Positions 34,870-47,522 of a stretch of 64,000 nt of DNA are shown one piece after another. This DNA is from Ascaphus truei (taxonomy: Eukaryota > Chordata > Amphibia > Anura > Ascaphidae). Under the pieces are notes generated by a model. The model made no database searches and had not been told where the DNA came from. It worked only from the letters and a program-made list of their open reading frames with translations. Position numbers and translations under genes: made by a program. The stretch is from assembly GCA_036426205.1 (NCBI GenBank), contig CM071568.1, positions 42,708,723 to 42,772,722 on the forward strand, written 5' to 3'. The first letter of the stretch is position 1, and each line of letters starts with the position of its first letter.

Positions 34870-36474
34870 CAGTGGTGTGAAAAAGAAAGTACACCCTCTT
34901 TGAATTCTATGGTTTTACATATCAGGACATAATAACAATCATCTGTTCCTTAGCAGGACTTAAAATTAGGTAAATACAACCTCAGATGAACAACAACACA
35001 TGACATATTACACCGTCATGATTTATTTAACAAAAATAAAGCCAAAATGGAGAAGCCATGTGTGAAAAACTAAGTATACCTTATGATTTAATAGCTTGTA
35101 GAACCACCTTTAGCAGCAATAACTTGAAGTAATCGTTTTATGTATGACTTTCAGTCTCTCACATCGTTGTGGAGGAATTTTGGCTCACTCTTCTTTACAA
35201 CGTTGCTTCAGTTCATTGAAGTTTATGGGCATTTGTTTATGCACAGCTCTCTCAAGGTCGAGCCACAGCATTTCAATCAGGTTGAGGTCTGGACTTTGAC
35301 TGGGCAATTGCAACACCTTGATTCTTTTCTTTTTCAGCCATTCTGTTGTAGATTAGCTGGGGTGCTTGGGATCATTGTCCTGTTGCATGACCCAATTTCG
35401 GCCAAGCTTTAGCTGTCGGACAGATGGCCTCACATTTGACTCTAGAATACTTTGGTATACAGAGGAGTTCATGGTCGACTCAATTACTGCAAGGTTCCCA
35501 GGTCCTGTGGCTGCAAAACAAGCCCAAATCATCACCCCTCCACCACCGTGCTTGACAGTTGGTATGAGGTGTTTGTGCTGACATGCCGTGTTTGGTTTTC
35601 GCCAAACGTGGCGCTGTGCATTATGGCCAAACATCTCCACTTTGGTCTCGTCTGTCCAAAGGACATTGTTTCAGAAGTCTTGTGGTGTGTTCAGATGCAA
35701 CTTTGCAAACCTAAGCCGTGCTGCCATGTTCTTTTTAGAGAGAAGAGGCTTTCTCCTGGCAACACTTCCAAACAAACCATACTTGTTCAGTCTTTTTCGA
35801 ATTGTACTGTCATGAACTTTAACATTTAACATGTTAACTGAGGCCTGTAGAAACCGAGATGTAACTCTTGGGTTTTTTGCAATGCCTCTGAGCATTGCAC
35901 AGTCTGACCTTGGGGTGAATTTGCTGGGACGTCCGCTCATGGGAAGATTGGCAATTGTCTTAAATGTTTTCCACTTTTGAATAATCTTTCTCACTGTAGA
36001 ATGATGAACTTAAAATTGTTTGGAAATTGCCTTATAACACTTCCCAGATTGATGGGCAGCTACAATTGCTTCTCTAAGATCACTGCTGATGTCTTTCCTC
36101 CTTGGCATTGTGTTAACACACACCTGAATGCTCCAGACCAGCAAACTGCTAAAACTTTGGCTTTTATAGAGATGATCACACTTGCTGATGATCAATTAAT
36201 CAAGGGCATTTGATTAGCAGCCTGCTACTTAGCATCTTAATTCCTATGGAAGCAGTAAGGGTGTACTTAGTTTTTCACACATAGCTTCTCCATTTTGGCT
36301 TTATTTTTGTTAAATTAATCATGACACGGTGTAATATGTCATGTGTTGTTGTTCTTCCGAGGTTGTATTAACCTAATTTTAAGACCTGCTAAGGAACAGC
36401 TGATTGTTATTATGTCCTGATATGTAAAACCATAGAATTCAAAAAGAGGGTGTACTTTCTTTTTCACACAACTG
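34870..36474 (-). mobile_element. Complete Tc1-like transposon
   Basis: A 1605-bp element from CAGTGGTGTGAAAAAG to CTTTTTCACACAACTG, flanked by TA (34868-34869, 36475-36476). Long terminal inverted repeats of about 215 bp (34870-35082 and 36257-36474) each contain an outer and an inner copy of a GTGTGAAAAA..GTA motif, the IR/DR arrangement of Sleeping Beauty-like Tc1 elements. The two arms match closely, implying a fairly recent insertion. Confidence 0.95.
35110..36108 (-). pseudogene. Tc1-like transposase with three nonsense codons
   Basis: The frame starts MPRRKDISSDLREAI and ends at TAA 35110-35112, about 332 codons, the usual Tc1 length. N-terminal paired-like helix-turn-helix motifs and a GRPSK linker are followed by the catalytic triad in WTDET, DNDPKHPS and DLNLIE, spaced as DD34E. 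The whole frame is intact except for in-frame stops at 36010-36012, 35671-35673 and 35353-35355, with no frameshift. The copy is therefore inactive, though its ends could still be mobilised in trans. It sits centrally between the terminal repeats. Confidence 0.93.
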
Positions 36475-36476
36475 TA

Positions 36477-37890
36477 CATATACACACACACAGATTAAAA
36501 ACGAAAACTGTGGGGCTATCAGGCAGATCGGATAGGGGTAGATTTGCCTTGTACATTCAGGACTCAAAATGTCAAGTGTGAAAAGTATGGCTAATTCTGG
36601 GTCTGTGTTGGCCAAAAAAGTAAGTAAATGGAAAAGCAGCCAAAGGACCGTTTGGTAATGTTGCAGCTGTTCTATTACATTCTGAAACTCACCAACCCTC
36701 TCATTCCCTATACCCAATGTTTCAACTTACCTGCCTGTAGATTGTAAGCTTTTTGAAGGCAGGGCCCAACACATTGCAGGCCTATCCTACCTCTTCTAAC
36801 ACCATTTTAATCCTGTCGGTTAATGTTACTTATGCCCATAATCATATCTCTGACTGTCCATAAAATGTCGGCAAACTGAATCTATAACCTTTGTTCGTTT
36901 AATACAACCATGTATTATAATTCTGTCTTTTTCTGATCTGTCTCTTGTGTAGCAAATCATTTTACTCAATTGTAGTGGTTCTCAAACTGACAGATGTATT
37001 GTGGTGTCCCCGTAAGTGGAGGCGTGCATTTACTTTAAAAATAAATTGATTATGATTGTCACCACAAGACGCATCGAACACTAGAGACTCTAAAGGACTA
37101 TTACTGAATAGAAAAAATATATATATAAAACATTTAGGGCATTCATATAAATTCCCATAAAATTAAAAACTACACTCCAATTCTAGCTCCCAGAGACAAG
37201 ATCATATTATATCCCCGCAAGCGTTTTCTACGTTTTGCAAATTCTCACAGGATCAAATGCAAGAAAACAAAAAAAAGCATAATGTAACTCATACCAAAAA
37301 AAGTTACCTGCAGCAACAGTGCTTAACCACAAGATATATAATCCCTGTGCTAGTCAATGACTTGCAGAACCGGTTCAACGTGCACAGTATATGTGGAGTA
37401 TTAGGGAAACTTACTGGTGGCTATAAAATTCTAATCTTTTTCATTAAGTACTGTTGGCAAACAGTTCTGCAACAGCAAGGCTTCTTCCTAGCCAATCCTT
37501 CACATTCTACTACTGAACTAGGATGCAGAGTTCATGCACATCTATTAATCAGGTATTAAACAGTGCAACGAGTTCAGCTTTACAACTACACATTAAAGTT
37601 GTAAACAACTCTAATAGGAACAGTATTATGTTGGTGCTTAAAGAAAAAAAACATTGTGGTTAGAGCACTTTACAACTGGAATGTGGAATACGGGGAAAGG
37701 GCGGCGGGGGGAGGAGGCGCAGAGCTCCAGGAGCTGTCTGCCCAGGCTCTCAATAATGTCAGTGTACTGCTTCAGTGTGTCACAGATACACACTTGGACA
37801 TACAGAGCTGCTGGGGGGAGGATGGGGGCTCCTAAACATTATTATAGCTGGCTCCTAATATCTGTAATGAAGGAAAAGAAAAAATAAATT
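36477..37890. other. Unassigned intronic sequence with a SINE/LINE-type tail
   Basis: GTAGATTGTAAGCTTTTTGA at 36736 matches the tail signature of frog SINE/LINE elements. The rest is unique-looking. Confidence 0.45.
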
Positions 37891-37895
37891 AATGA

Positions 37896-38370
37896 TCTAT
37901 CTTAATATATAAAATCGAAAGGTTAGTGCTAGCTGCGGTGATTGGTGGCTCTGACATCACCCAACTGCCACTCTCTTCCCCCTCGGCGCCACACACACAA
38001 GCACCCAAACAAAGCCAAAAAAAACAAGAAAACCAAAAGAAACAACACAAACACAAATACAACAACAAACAAAAGTAAAACGACAAAAACGAAAATCTAT
38101 CCTCGGATGCTGTACGATGGCAACACAGTTGAATCACTCGCCTTTCCTAACGTGCGCCGCCCCTGCAACCGGTCTCACGGACGGAGCGTGGGAAAAGCGC
38201 GGGCCACGCGGATCGCCTCCGCCACATTGCGGCCAACGCTCACTCTATCTCTCCCATACGGGCTCACTTCCCTCCCTCCCTGGCCTCATTTCCCTCACCC
38301 CGGCGGGGTGAGGGGCGGTTTCCACATGCATCAGTGGGCAGGCAGCCTTCTCATGCGCGGCCTAGCGGTC
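37896..38370 (+). mobile_element. Helitron-type 5' terminus and adjoining sequence
   Basis: TCTATCTTAATATATAAAA starts right after an A, matching the TC start and AT-rich leader of Helitrons. No 3' hairpin plus CTAG end is found downstream before the low-complexity block at 38370, so the element is incomplete or misassembled. Confidence 0.45.
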
Positions 38371-40485
38371 GCCTAGTGGGTGGGTACTTGCGGTAGGGGG
38401 GGTCGCCGGAGGCAGGTGGGGAGACGCGGGGGGGTAATGAGGGAGGAGACTACAACAAGTCGAGGAAATTGGGACGGGGAGGGGTGAGTCGGTGCGAGGC
38501 TGCCTGTGGTGCGAGGGGGCTGCGGGGGGGGAAGAAGTCTAAGTGTAGAAGGAGCGCGATGGTGGCGGTGTAGGGAGGAAGAGATGGCGGGGGGGGTTAC
38601 GGATCTCCGGGTGGGGGAAACAATATGAGCGGACGGTGGCAGTGAAAGGGATCGCAGACCGCCCTCGTGGTTCAGGCACAGCGAGGCGAGAGACGAGATG
38701 AGAAGGGGTGTGCGGTGGTTGAGGAGGGTATGGAATGAGGGAAGGCAGCGACGAGCGAAGGAGGGGGTGGAGGATCTTTTGGACAATGGAGCACGAGAGG
38801 AGTAGCGTTGGGGGGGGGACACTTACGGAAGGGGAGAGAGTAAGGTGGGCGGAGTAGGGAGAATGAGGAGGAAGGAGAGAGTAGAGAAGGGCCGATCTGG
38901 TAGGCGGGGTCGTGTGTGAGAGGGAGGAAGGAGAGACGACTAGGGGCGGGTGTGGGGTCCCCCGAGTCCGATGGGTGGGAGGGAGGTCCAGTACGGGAGG
39001 AAGTGATGGACGAAGGTAAGGAGAAGGTGGGGAGGGATCTGGGAAGGCGCGGATCGATGGGAAGTGAGAGAGAAGCGGGGGCGAGGGTCTGGAGAAGGAT
39101 GGGGGGGGGGGGCGGGGTCGGGCAGGAGGAAGGCGAAACGGAGAGAGGGGAGGGTAATGAGGAGGGACTAGCGCTTTCCTATGAGAACGCGAGGGGTATC
39201 GGAGAGGGGGCGGAGAATGCGGGGAGGAGAGGAGAGAGGAGGGGTGCGGGAGGGAGTGAATTGGGAATAGGCGGGACAGGTGCATCTGAGGGGGCGGGTA
39301 GGGGGGAATCCCGGCGGGGAGGAAGGAGGAGTGAGGAGTTGGTAAGGAGAGGGGGGAGGGGCCATCAGGGAAGGAGAGGGAGATGAAGGGGGGGGCGAGG
39401 GAGGGGAGGAAGCAGGAAGGGATGAGAAGGCGGTGGAGGAAGGTAGCAATGTGTAGAGAGAAGGGGGGGGGAGGAGGACGTAGGAAGGGGAGGCGATTGG
39501 GCAGGGAGTGAAGGATGAGAATGGGGTGGGTGAGGGGGCAGGAAGGAGAGGAGGAAGAGGAAGGCGCGGAGCAAACTCCCATCGTGGGTCGGGCACCGGA
39601 AGGAGCTGGCGAGAGTGGGGCGGGGGGGGAGAGGTATGGATCCAGGGAGAAATCATGGGAGGGGTGAGGAAAGGCGAGAGAGAGGGGTGTGGGGAAGGAA
39701 ATAGGGAATGGAAGGAAGGGCGAGAGAGCCAGGTGGGGGGGGGAGGAGGGAGAGGAGAGAGAGAAGGGTCGGCGGGCGGGGGAGGGGAATTCGGGGCAAG
39801 AGAGAGAAGGGGGCCAGAGGAGATAACTTGGTGGATGGGGAAGGAGAGAGATGCGGGGGAGGGAGGTAAGGGGGACGGTGGGGTAGGCGCTCGGGAGGGG
39901 CGGGTGGGGAGAGGAGGGGGGGGGGAGCGAGGGAGAGAGGGTATTCTTTCGGGGGGAGGGTAGGCGGGAGGGAGGGGAGGGAGTCAGGAGAGAGACGGGG
40001 GGGAGGGAGTCAGGAGAGAGGGGGGGAGGTAGTCAGGAGAGAGGGGGGGAGGGAGTCAGGAGAGAGACGGGGGGGGGGAGTCAGGAGAGAGAGACGGGGG
40101 GGGGGGAGAGTCAGAGAGAGAGGGGGGGAGGGAGTCAGGAGAGAGAGGGGGGGGGAGGAGGTGGAGGAGAGAGAGGGGGGGGAGGGGGGGGAGTCAGAGG
40201 AGAGAGAAGGGGGGGGGGGGGAGTCGAGGAGAGAGGGAGCGTGAGGTGAAGGAGAGAGAGGGGGGAGAGGGTACAGGAGAGAGAAGGGGGGGTGGGAGGG
40301 AAGTAGGAGAGGAAGGGGGGGAGGGAGTCAGGAGAGAGGGGGGGGGAGGGAGTCAGGAAGGAGAGAGAGGGGGGGGAGTCAGGAGAAAGGGGACGGGGAG
40401 GGAGTGGAGGGAGGGAGTAGGGAGAGGGGAGGGAGTCAGGAAGGGGACGGGAATGTTCAGGATGATGTATAGGGGGGGGGGGAAA
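38370..40485. repeat. Purine-rich low-complexity block
   Basis: About 2.1 kb almost entirely G and A on the plus strand. From about 39965 to 40450 it resolves into a degenerate repeat of GGGAGGGAGTCAGGAGAGAG. Irregular G-run lengths suggest sequencing error. The Pro/Ser-rich (minus) and Gly/Arg/Glu-rich (plus) open frames of up to 347 codons are compositional. Confidence 0.85.
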
Positions 40486-42990
40486 GGCTTACAGTTTTCA
40501 GCGGAAGCTTTTTACTCACCCACCCGGAATTTAAAACGGCCGCCAATCCTTAAGGTTCCCGTGGATCAATGGGAAGCCATAACGGCATGAGCTGCAGCTT
40601 CCTGTTGCCGATACTGGCAGCCATTTTTATTTCACAGGCATCTAAAACTAAGCATTTCGGGGAGCTCACTGGCCGCTGAAAATTGCATGGTTCAGCACTG
40701 GAGGAGACACATCCCCGGCCACGGGGGGCCAGTGAGGATGGGAGAGTTTGAACAATGCGGAGGATATGCAGAAGTTCTTAATACCAAAGTAATTAATATA
40801 TAAAATAAATAAAAAAGGGAAGTACTATACACAGTCAATACCAAAATATACCACAAATAAAAATAAAAGTAAAACTACCACATATCCCTGCATTTAATTC
40901 ATCTGTGCAAAGCATCCCATTGAACTCATTTCTATGCCAGAGTTACACACCATTTTATTTCAAAATTCACACGGTCAATCGCTTAAGATTCCTACAGTAA
41001 CCTCAGCAACCTCCACCCACCCCAAAAAAAAAACATCCAACACTGAGTCATTGTATAAATGCAACAAGCAAGGGAAGCCATTGTAAATGATCGCACAATG
41101 GTGCAATCCTCACCAATCTGCACCAAGATGGCATGGCGTGCCGTCCTCTTGCTTTGGTTCATGTAAAGCCCAAGGAATGCTAGGGTAGTTGATGTTTAAC
41201 TAGCTGTCTTTGTTTAGAAGCAGGAAAGTACATTTAAAGAGGCTTGCCCTGCAAAGTAAAGTGTCACTATCCTGATTGGGTTTTGTAATGCTGTGTGCTT
41301 TCAGTTTGATACTCCTGACGGATCATTTACCTTCGCTGCCAGGAGCTCAATGGAACAAAGCCAATGACTACATTTGCTTTTCCGCCCTTATCATGATGCT
41401 GACCATGTGGGACTGTGTTAAATACTCCAACGTTTTTTCCATTTGATAAAAAAAGGAGGTCTAAAAATACACACAGCTATGCCTGCACCCGTCAAAAACA
41501 CAGCACACACAGCACAGAATACGTGCTGGAAAATGTACTTGCCTACGTGTTCCAGGTCACTGCATTTTTCGACACGGATGCTACAAAATCGAGGAGCTTA
41601 ATTATTTATAAAAATGTTTTACCAGGAAGTAACGTCCTGGAGCTGGTTTCACAATAGGAGTTGGAGTAACATACGGACTGCCTTTATGTACTTTCATTGT
41701 TTTGTAAAAGCAAGTGATTTATATTAAAGTGGTCTGTTCATACAACAGCAATATAGTGATAACCTGATTTCCTAGAAAAAGAACAAAAAGATGGTGCTGA
41801 AAAAAAAAAAAACAAAAAAAAAAAAAAAAAAAAAAAAAACACATTCACAGCTGTAAATCTTCCACACCTGCTTCAGCGACAGCCAGAGGTAGGAGAGAGG
41901 CCCCATCTTGCTACTGGATATCACAGGTCACAATACATATTCTGCAACAACTAAGCAACTTGTTCAGCTATAAAACTCACTGGAATCCTGTAACAAGAGT
42001 AGTTTGGGGAGTATTAGCATTGCTCAGTTTTAAGAGAAATGACTGCCTTTATCACATCTCATTATAGCCTCTTTTTTGTTTTGTTTTAATAAAAATAAAA
42101 AAATCAAGCAAGACACACACACACGCTTGGAATTGGTCGGTCTTGTAACTCCCGGCTCCCTTCGTTTGAATAGCACGATATACATCGCAGAAGCAGTAAC
42201 ACGATCACATGATAACGCTGCAATAACATCTGCTACATCTAAATGTAAAAGAAATGGGACGCCATCTATAAAAACAGTATGGAGGTGGGGAGGCGGTGCC
42301 ATTTATTAAAATAAGGTAGTTATGCCAGGGAGTGAATTAAAGCTTTCACCAAAGAGTCTCTAGTGAAGTCAAGATTCACCCTTCATATAAAATTCAAAAA
42401 AATAAATAAAAATGAAGCATACTAGAACTACAGGTCTTTTGCAAACCGCTGCTGGCCGGGCTGAACAGCCCATCAGCGGAACTACCATAGGTGCAGCTGC
42501 ACCATGCCCATCCGCCCACCCAAACAGAGTTCTGGTATTTCTAGGGCTCCCTCTCCTCTTCCCTCCCCCAGGGCCCTACGTGTGAAGAGGCGGGTGCAGA
42601 GCTTCAACCCGCGGAGGAAGCCCACCTAGGCGGTGCCTACACAGAAGTTAGGCCACACCAGAAGTTGACCCAACTTCTGCAATCACCGTCTGCGTGGGCT
42701 CCCTACGCTGCTGTCGGATAAGATCCCGCTGCACAGGTGGGGCCCTGGATCCCAAATCGGGGAGTCGTTCCACCCCTGCCACCAATTTACAGCTAGGGTG
42801 CTTCATTATTTGTTAGTGTCGAAAAACAACGTTATGCGGCAAATTATCACTCATAAAAGAACACTTAAAGGGCAAACAATACTTAAAAAAAAAAAAAAAA
42901 AAACTAAGTTGAATTTTGTAATTACAAGATCCAAAAGGACAAAATGATGTTTACATGCATCTTCCCTTGGAAATGTTTTATTCATAAAGT
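40486..42990. other. Unassigned intronic sequence
   Basis: Contains an A-rich tract at 41798-41839 and a short shared repeat GTTTTACCAGGAAGTAA (41619), seen inverted at 60135. No gene recognised. Confidence 0.45.
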
Positions 42991-42999
42991 GCAGCCTTA

Positions 43000-43214
43000 G
43001 GCCACGAATGTAGAGCGCGCGACGGCGCAAAGAAAATGCAGCAGCTCTATCCGGCCGGGCCATCGTGCGCACACGAAGAGCGACCGCGCGGCAGAATTTG
43101 GAGCCAACAAACAATTGTTTTTTCGTGTGACGGCCGCGTCACGCGAGTGGTTCAGACAATGAGGACGAACCAGCCTGGTGACGTCACGGCCACGCCTCCG
43201 CCACCATCAATGCC
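43000..43214. mobile_element. GC-rich MITE with TTA flanks, copy 3
   Basis: Flanked by TTA (42997-42999 and 43215-43217), with a GC-rich body containing CAATGAGGACGAACCAGC and GTGACGTCACGGCCACGCC, the core shared with 11609 and 26978. Terminal inversion is poor, so the boundaries are tentative. Confidence 0.5.
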
Positions 43215-43217
43215 TTA

Positions 43218-44594
43218 ACATCAACATGGACTAGTGGCAGTGACATGTTTAAAGAGGGAAATGTAAGCAATTGATGCCTTAAAAAAAAATCAAAAAAAAA
43301 AATCATTATATTAATATATAAAAGATACTACCAGGGAATCTATGTTTTTTCAGAAGAGTGTGTAAACAAACATTACACACAAAAAACAAAATCAAATCCA
43401 AATCCATTCAAAAGACATCATATCCATTGAAATATTTGCTCTGGCAAATGATATCTCCAGAGCTTCTGAGCTTGATGAAACGTGTGCGATTCACAGTGGA
43501 AAAGCCATTGTTTTTGTGGCTCCGTGCCAGCCGCAGAGCGCTGTTTTGGCTTGCTAACATTCTACAGAACAAAGCCCAGTCTAGATAAAGTCAAACATTC
43601 CACACAAGCCGTGCACTATACAAAGTAAGAGAGACGGTAATGAAAGATGGGGACACACAAAAGATTTCCAGCAGCTATGTGAGACGCAGGTCAAAATATA
43701 CACGGAAAGAAAAGGGAGGAATACTGCTAGAAGAATAAATCATGTTTTATTCAGACAACAAAAAAAATGTTGGGAACCAGCTTTAACACTGTGCACCTGC
43801 TGCTATAAAATATTTGTTCCTTGAACCCCTAATTAGTAAATCTATTTTTTTTTTTTAAACTGTGTAGTTGATCCCAGGCAGTACAATATCCTCTTAATAA
43901 GGCGCCAAACTGCACCTCAGTGTGTACAGACAGCATGGGTTGTAGAGCTTCTAACGTCACACACCATAATGCGTTGCCACTGTAGATGCAAAGCATTGTG
44001 GGGAGTTTCTTTGCAAGCTCCTGCTGTAATTGACAGCTTTACCAGTTTGGGGCCCTACTAAATGCGCAGTCCCTACACAGGCTCAGTAGCCCACTAAAGT
44101 GCCTGTGATCCACAATTACAGATTGTCTTTATTTTTGTAAACCCCTTGGAGACACCTCACAAACTCTTAGGCGTTCCCGAACCCCCTGTTGAGAATCATC
44201 GAGATAAAAGAAAGTTGACCACTGCTGGAACTGGTTTTAAAAGAAGATGATTTGCCTGAACTCCATTACTGCTAGATTGGGTAACTGCACCACCACACCC
44301 TATTAAAAGGACAGTCCCTCCCATAAAGAAACCATGTAAATCAGGCCTGCACAACATACGGCCCGCCCCCTCCTCCTCCCCCCCTACCCCCCCCAGCCCG
44401 CTCTGCAGACACAGGAGGGAAGGAGCGCCAGCATTTTGACACGCTCCCCACCCCCTCCTGTGCCCGCTCTGCCGAGCGCTAGCATTGTGATGGCCCCCCC
44501 TCCAACCCCCTCTGCCTATTAGGGAAGGATCGGCCGCAGTTTGATGCGATCCCCTGCAGGCAGAGAGGAGAGAAGGGACAGAGCTGAGGCCTGT
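43218..44594. other. Unassigned intronic sequence
   Basis: AT-rich with no recognised gene. CAGGCCTGCACAACATACGG at 44344 resembles one end of a hAT-type MITE, but I could not find its partner end. Confidence 0.4.
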
Positions 44595-44807
44595 CTGACT
44601 GCAGAGGGTGGGGGCGGGGTCTGACTGCAGAGGGTGGTGCGGGTCTACTGCAGAGGGTGGGGGGGGGGTCGGTAGGTCTGACTGCAGAGGGTGGGGCGGG
44701 GTATGACTGCGAGGGTGGGGGCGGGGCTGAACTGCAGAGGTTTGTGGGCGGGGTCTGACTGCAGAGGGTGGGGGCGGGGTCTGACGGCAGAGGGTGGGGG
44801 CGGGGTT
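44595..44807. repeat. Minisatellite, 26-bp unit
   Basis: About eight copies of CTGACTGCAGAGGGTGGGGG followed by CGGGGT, with small deletions in some units. Confidence 0.9.
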
Positions 44808-45099
44808 AGTGACAGCGGAGCCTCAGTGAGAGCAGTAAGGGCTGGGACCCGCTGCACGGCGTGGGCGGCCACACGCGAGTTCCCCACCAGCAGGGGAATC
44901 CTCCCGAGCCGGTCCCGGTCCCCCCTGGCTGCACAGCTCACTACACGCTGTGACGCGTCAGCCGCTAGCGGATACAAGAGAATTGTGATCCCTAGCGTCG
45001 ACGCGTCACGTGGTGTGGCTGTGAGCCAATGAGGAGGGGAGGCTTCGGGAGGAGGAGAGACTCCGGGGAGCGGTGAGGAGTGTGGAGTGAAAGCAGCGT

Positions 45100-45275
45100 G
45101 AGTGCCTGCCTGTGTGTATGTGTGTGTGTGTGTGTGCCTGAGTGCGTGAGTGCCTGCCTGTGTGTGTGTATGTGTGTGCCTGTGTGTGCGCGTGTGTGTG
45201 TGTGTGTGTGTATGAGTGCCTGCGTGTGTGTGTGTGAGAGAGTGCCTGCGTGTGTGTATGAGTGTGTGTGTGTTG
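45100..45275. repeat. GTGTGCCTG microsatellite/minisatellite
   Basis: Runs of (GT)n broken by GCCTGAGTGCGTGAGTGCCT-type units. Confidence 0.9.
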
Positions 45276-45448
45276 CTTACCATCAGCAGCTCCAGCCCGA
45301 GCCTGTGGAGGGAGGGAGGGGGGGGAAGAGTAGCGGTCCCCTCCGTCAGCCAAGCCCCCCTCCCGTCAAGCCTCCACTCCGCCACCTCCCGCTCTGCTCC
45401 TTATAGAAAGCTTATCGCGGTCTGTGTATGTCAGCGCCCCGACAAAAA

Positions 45449-46310
45449 GAGTAGGGGTGCGAGGGATGAATAGATGCACAGATAAAACAAATGTGGAAAT
45501 CAGTTTATCATTAGTGAACCAGTAAGGGGGGGGGGTGGGATGGTGAAGAATCAATAGGTAGAGGTGAACTATAAATAGTCATTGATGAGCCTAGGGAACG
45601 TCCAATCGGGCGAAACGCGTGCTCTAATTCGGTGAAGACTTTTGGACCATGGGGCTTCCGTAGCTGGGGGGAAGCAGTTGTAGACACAGCCGCGCCAGGA
45701 ACTGCCATCTATTCCGACTCCGGACGCGGAGGAGAGGGAAGGAGCGGCGGGAACTACTGCAAACCACAGCCCAGGGAGCACGCCGGAACAATGTATTTTA
45801 GTGAGTGCATTTTGTGTGGATCTTACTATGTGTATTAATTTCACGTTTTAAGAGCATTGCTGATCCCAATGTTATTTGCCTCCCCACGCCCCTTACTGAA
45901 ACGGGGAGGGAAGAAGCCAGAACGGGGAGAACGGTGAGAGAGACCGCATTTAAACCCCTGCCTGCCAGCAGCAGCGTGCACAGCAACCCCTGGATTATCC
46001 TGAAGGGGAACCTAGGTGTATCCATAAAGACATCTGCCATACGCCTCTACTACCACTGGGCGTTGAGTATTTGTTTAATTGGGAATCACCACGACCCCTC
46101 CTGCCACCCAATTGCAGAAGGGTTACATCCTTCCCAAAGTACCATCTTGGATTGTGTTTACACACGGCCGTGAACATCTATTAATAGTTCAACTCTAACT
46201 ATTGATCTTTCACCATCCCAACCCCCATTACTGGGTTCACTATATGATAAAAGATTGTCCACATTTGTTTACTGTGCATCTATTCATCCCTCGCCCACCC
46301 TACTCTTTTT
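45449..46310. mobile_element. Foldback element with a ribozyme-like motif
   Basis: The left arm (about 45449-45580: GAGTAGGGGTGCGAGGGATG, AATAGATGCACAG, AACAAATGTGGA, TGAACCAGTAA) is inverted at about 46186-46310. The central 600 bp is GC-richer and carries the hammerhead-like motif directly inside the left arm. No coding frame recognised. Confidence 0.75.
45582..45621 (+). ncRNA. Hammerhead-ribozyme-like motif
   Basis: TTGATGA box (45582-45588, one mismatch), hairpin GCCT/GGGC (45589-45592 with 45608-45611) without the extra A seen in the other copies, GAA, palindrome ACGCGT, then G. A G at the cleavage position would not be cleaved, so this copy is probably dead. Confidence 0.35.
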
Positions 46311-46619
46311 TGTCTTACGTTTCCATAAGGGCTTGATCATCCCTTTATCAGGGGTTAGAAGCAGAAGAGATCACAGGAATACCTCCAACCAATAGAAAAT
46401 AACCATATTTATGTTTCACCGCTCTTCTGGTAAAACTGTACATAAAGGAGCCTGCGCGCATCATAGTCTTATGTCAGCGCCCCGCCTGTCTGCAGTGCAG
46501 GCGCGCTGACGGAGGGAGCGGGGCCTTAGCCTAAGTGAGGTGCCTGCTGCCATGGACCAAGATGGCTTCCCCCCTCCAGCCATGCTCCACAGTGAAAGGT
46601 AGGTCACCCCCCCCTGCTG

Positions 46620-47300
46620 CTGCCCCTCAGAGCTAGTGGCAGTGTGTCAGAGTGACAGTGTGGCAGTGGCAGTGTGGGTTGTGTGTGGCAGGGTCAGGTG
46701 GCAGGGCAGTGTGTCAGTGTGGCAGTGCAGTGGTCAGTGAGTGGCAGTGTGTCAGTGGCAGGTGTCAGTGCAAGTGTGTTCAGTGGCAGGTTGGGCAGTG
46801 GCGTGTGGCGAGGTGAGGTGCAGGGGGGGGAGGTGAGGTGCAGGGGAATGAGTGAGGTGAGGTACAAGAGTGAGGTGAGGTACAGGGGGCAGGTGTAGTG
46901 GGGTGATGTGAGTGAGATGCAAGGGGGAGGAGAGTGATGGAGGGTGAGGTGCAGGGGGGGAGGGAGGTGCAGGGGGGGGGGAGGGTAGTGGGGTGATGTG
47001 AGGGAGGGGGGGTGATGTGGATGCAGGGGGGAGGTGAGGTGAGGTGCAGAGGGGAGGTGGGGAGGTTGCAGAGGGGGGGTGAGGTGAGGGGGTGGGAGGT
47101 GTGGTTGCAGGGGGGTAGTGTGGTTATGTGGAGGGGGAGTATGTGTATGGGTGAGGGGAGAGAGAGGGGTGTGAGACAGGGGTGAGTCTCGCATGGTTGA
47201 AGTGAGAGGGTGGGTGGGGGAGATAGGAGGATGATGAGGGGTGGTGGGAGAGATATGAGGATGATGAGGGGTGTGGCGGAGTGATATATGAGGTGATTGA
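46620..47300. repeat. GGCAGTGTGTCAGT and GAGGTGCAGGGG low-complexity repeats
   Basis: Two adjoining degenerate simple repeats. Pro/His/Ser-rich minus-strand open frames of 281 codons arise from them. Confidence 0.85.
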
Positions 47301-47334
47301 GATGATATGAGGTGTGCTGGAGGATATGGATGAG

Positions 47335-47522
47335 TGTGGAGGATAATGATGATTGCATGATGATGATGATGATGGGTGCTGGAGGATATATGATGATGAT
47401 GAGAGGTGCTGGGGGAGAGATGATGATGATGATGATGAGAGGTGCTGATGATGAGAGGTGCTGGGGGAGAGATGATGACGATGATGATGATGAGAGGTGC
47501 TGGGGGAGAGATAATGACGATG
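47335..47522. repeat. ATG trinucleotide / GAGAGGTGCTGGGGGAGA minisatellite
   Basis: (GAT)n tracts separated by GAGAGGTGCTGGGGGAGA, repeated about five times. Confidence 0.9.

Noticed and set aside
34990..36215. Plus-strand open frames of 71-125 codons in the Tc1 element
   Set aside because: Antisense shadows of the transposase frame.
38539..39582. 347-codon Pro/Ser-rich open frame (minus strand)
   Set aside because: Lies in purine-rich low-complexity sequence; no domain, no splice or start context, and frames on the other strand are also open.
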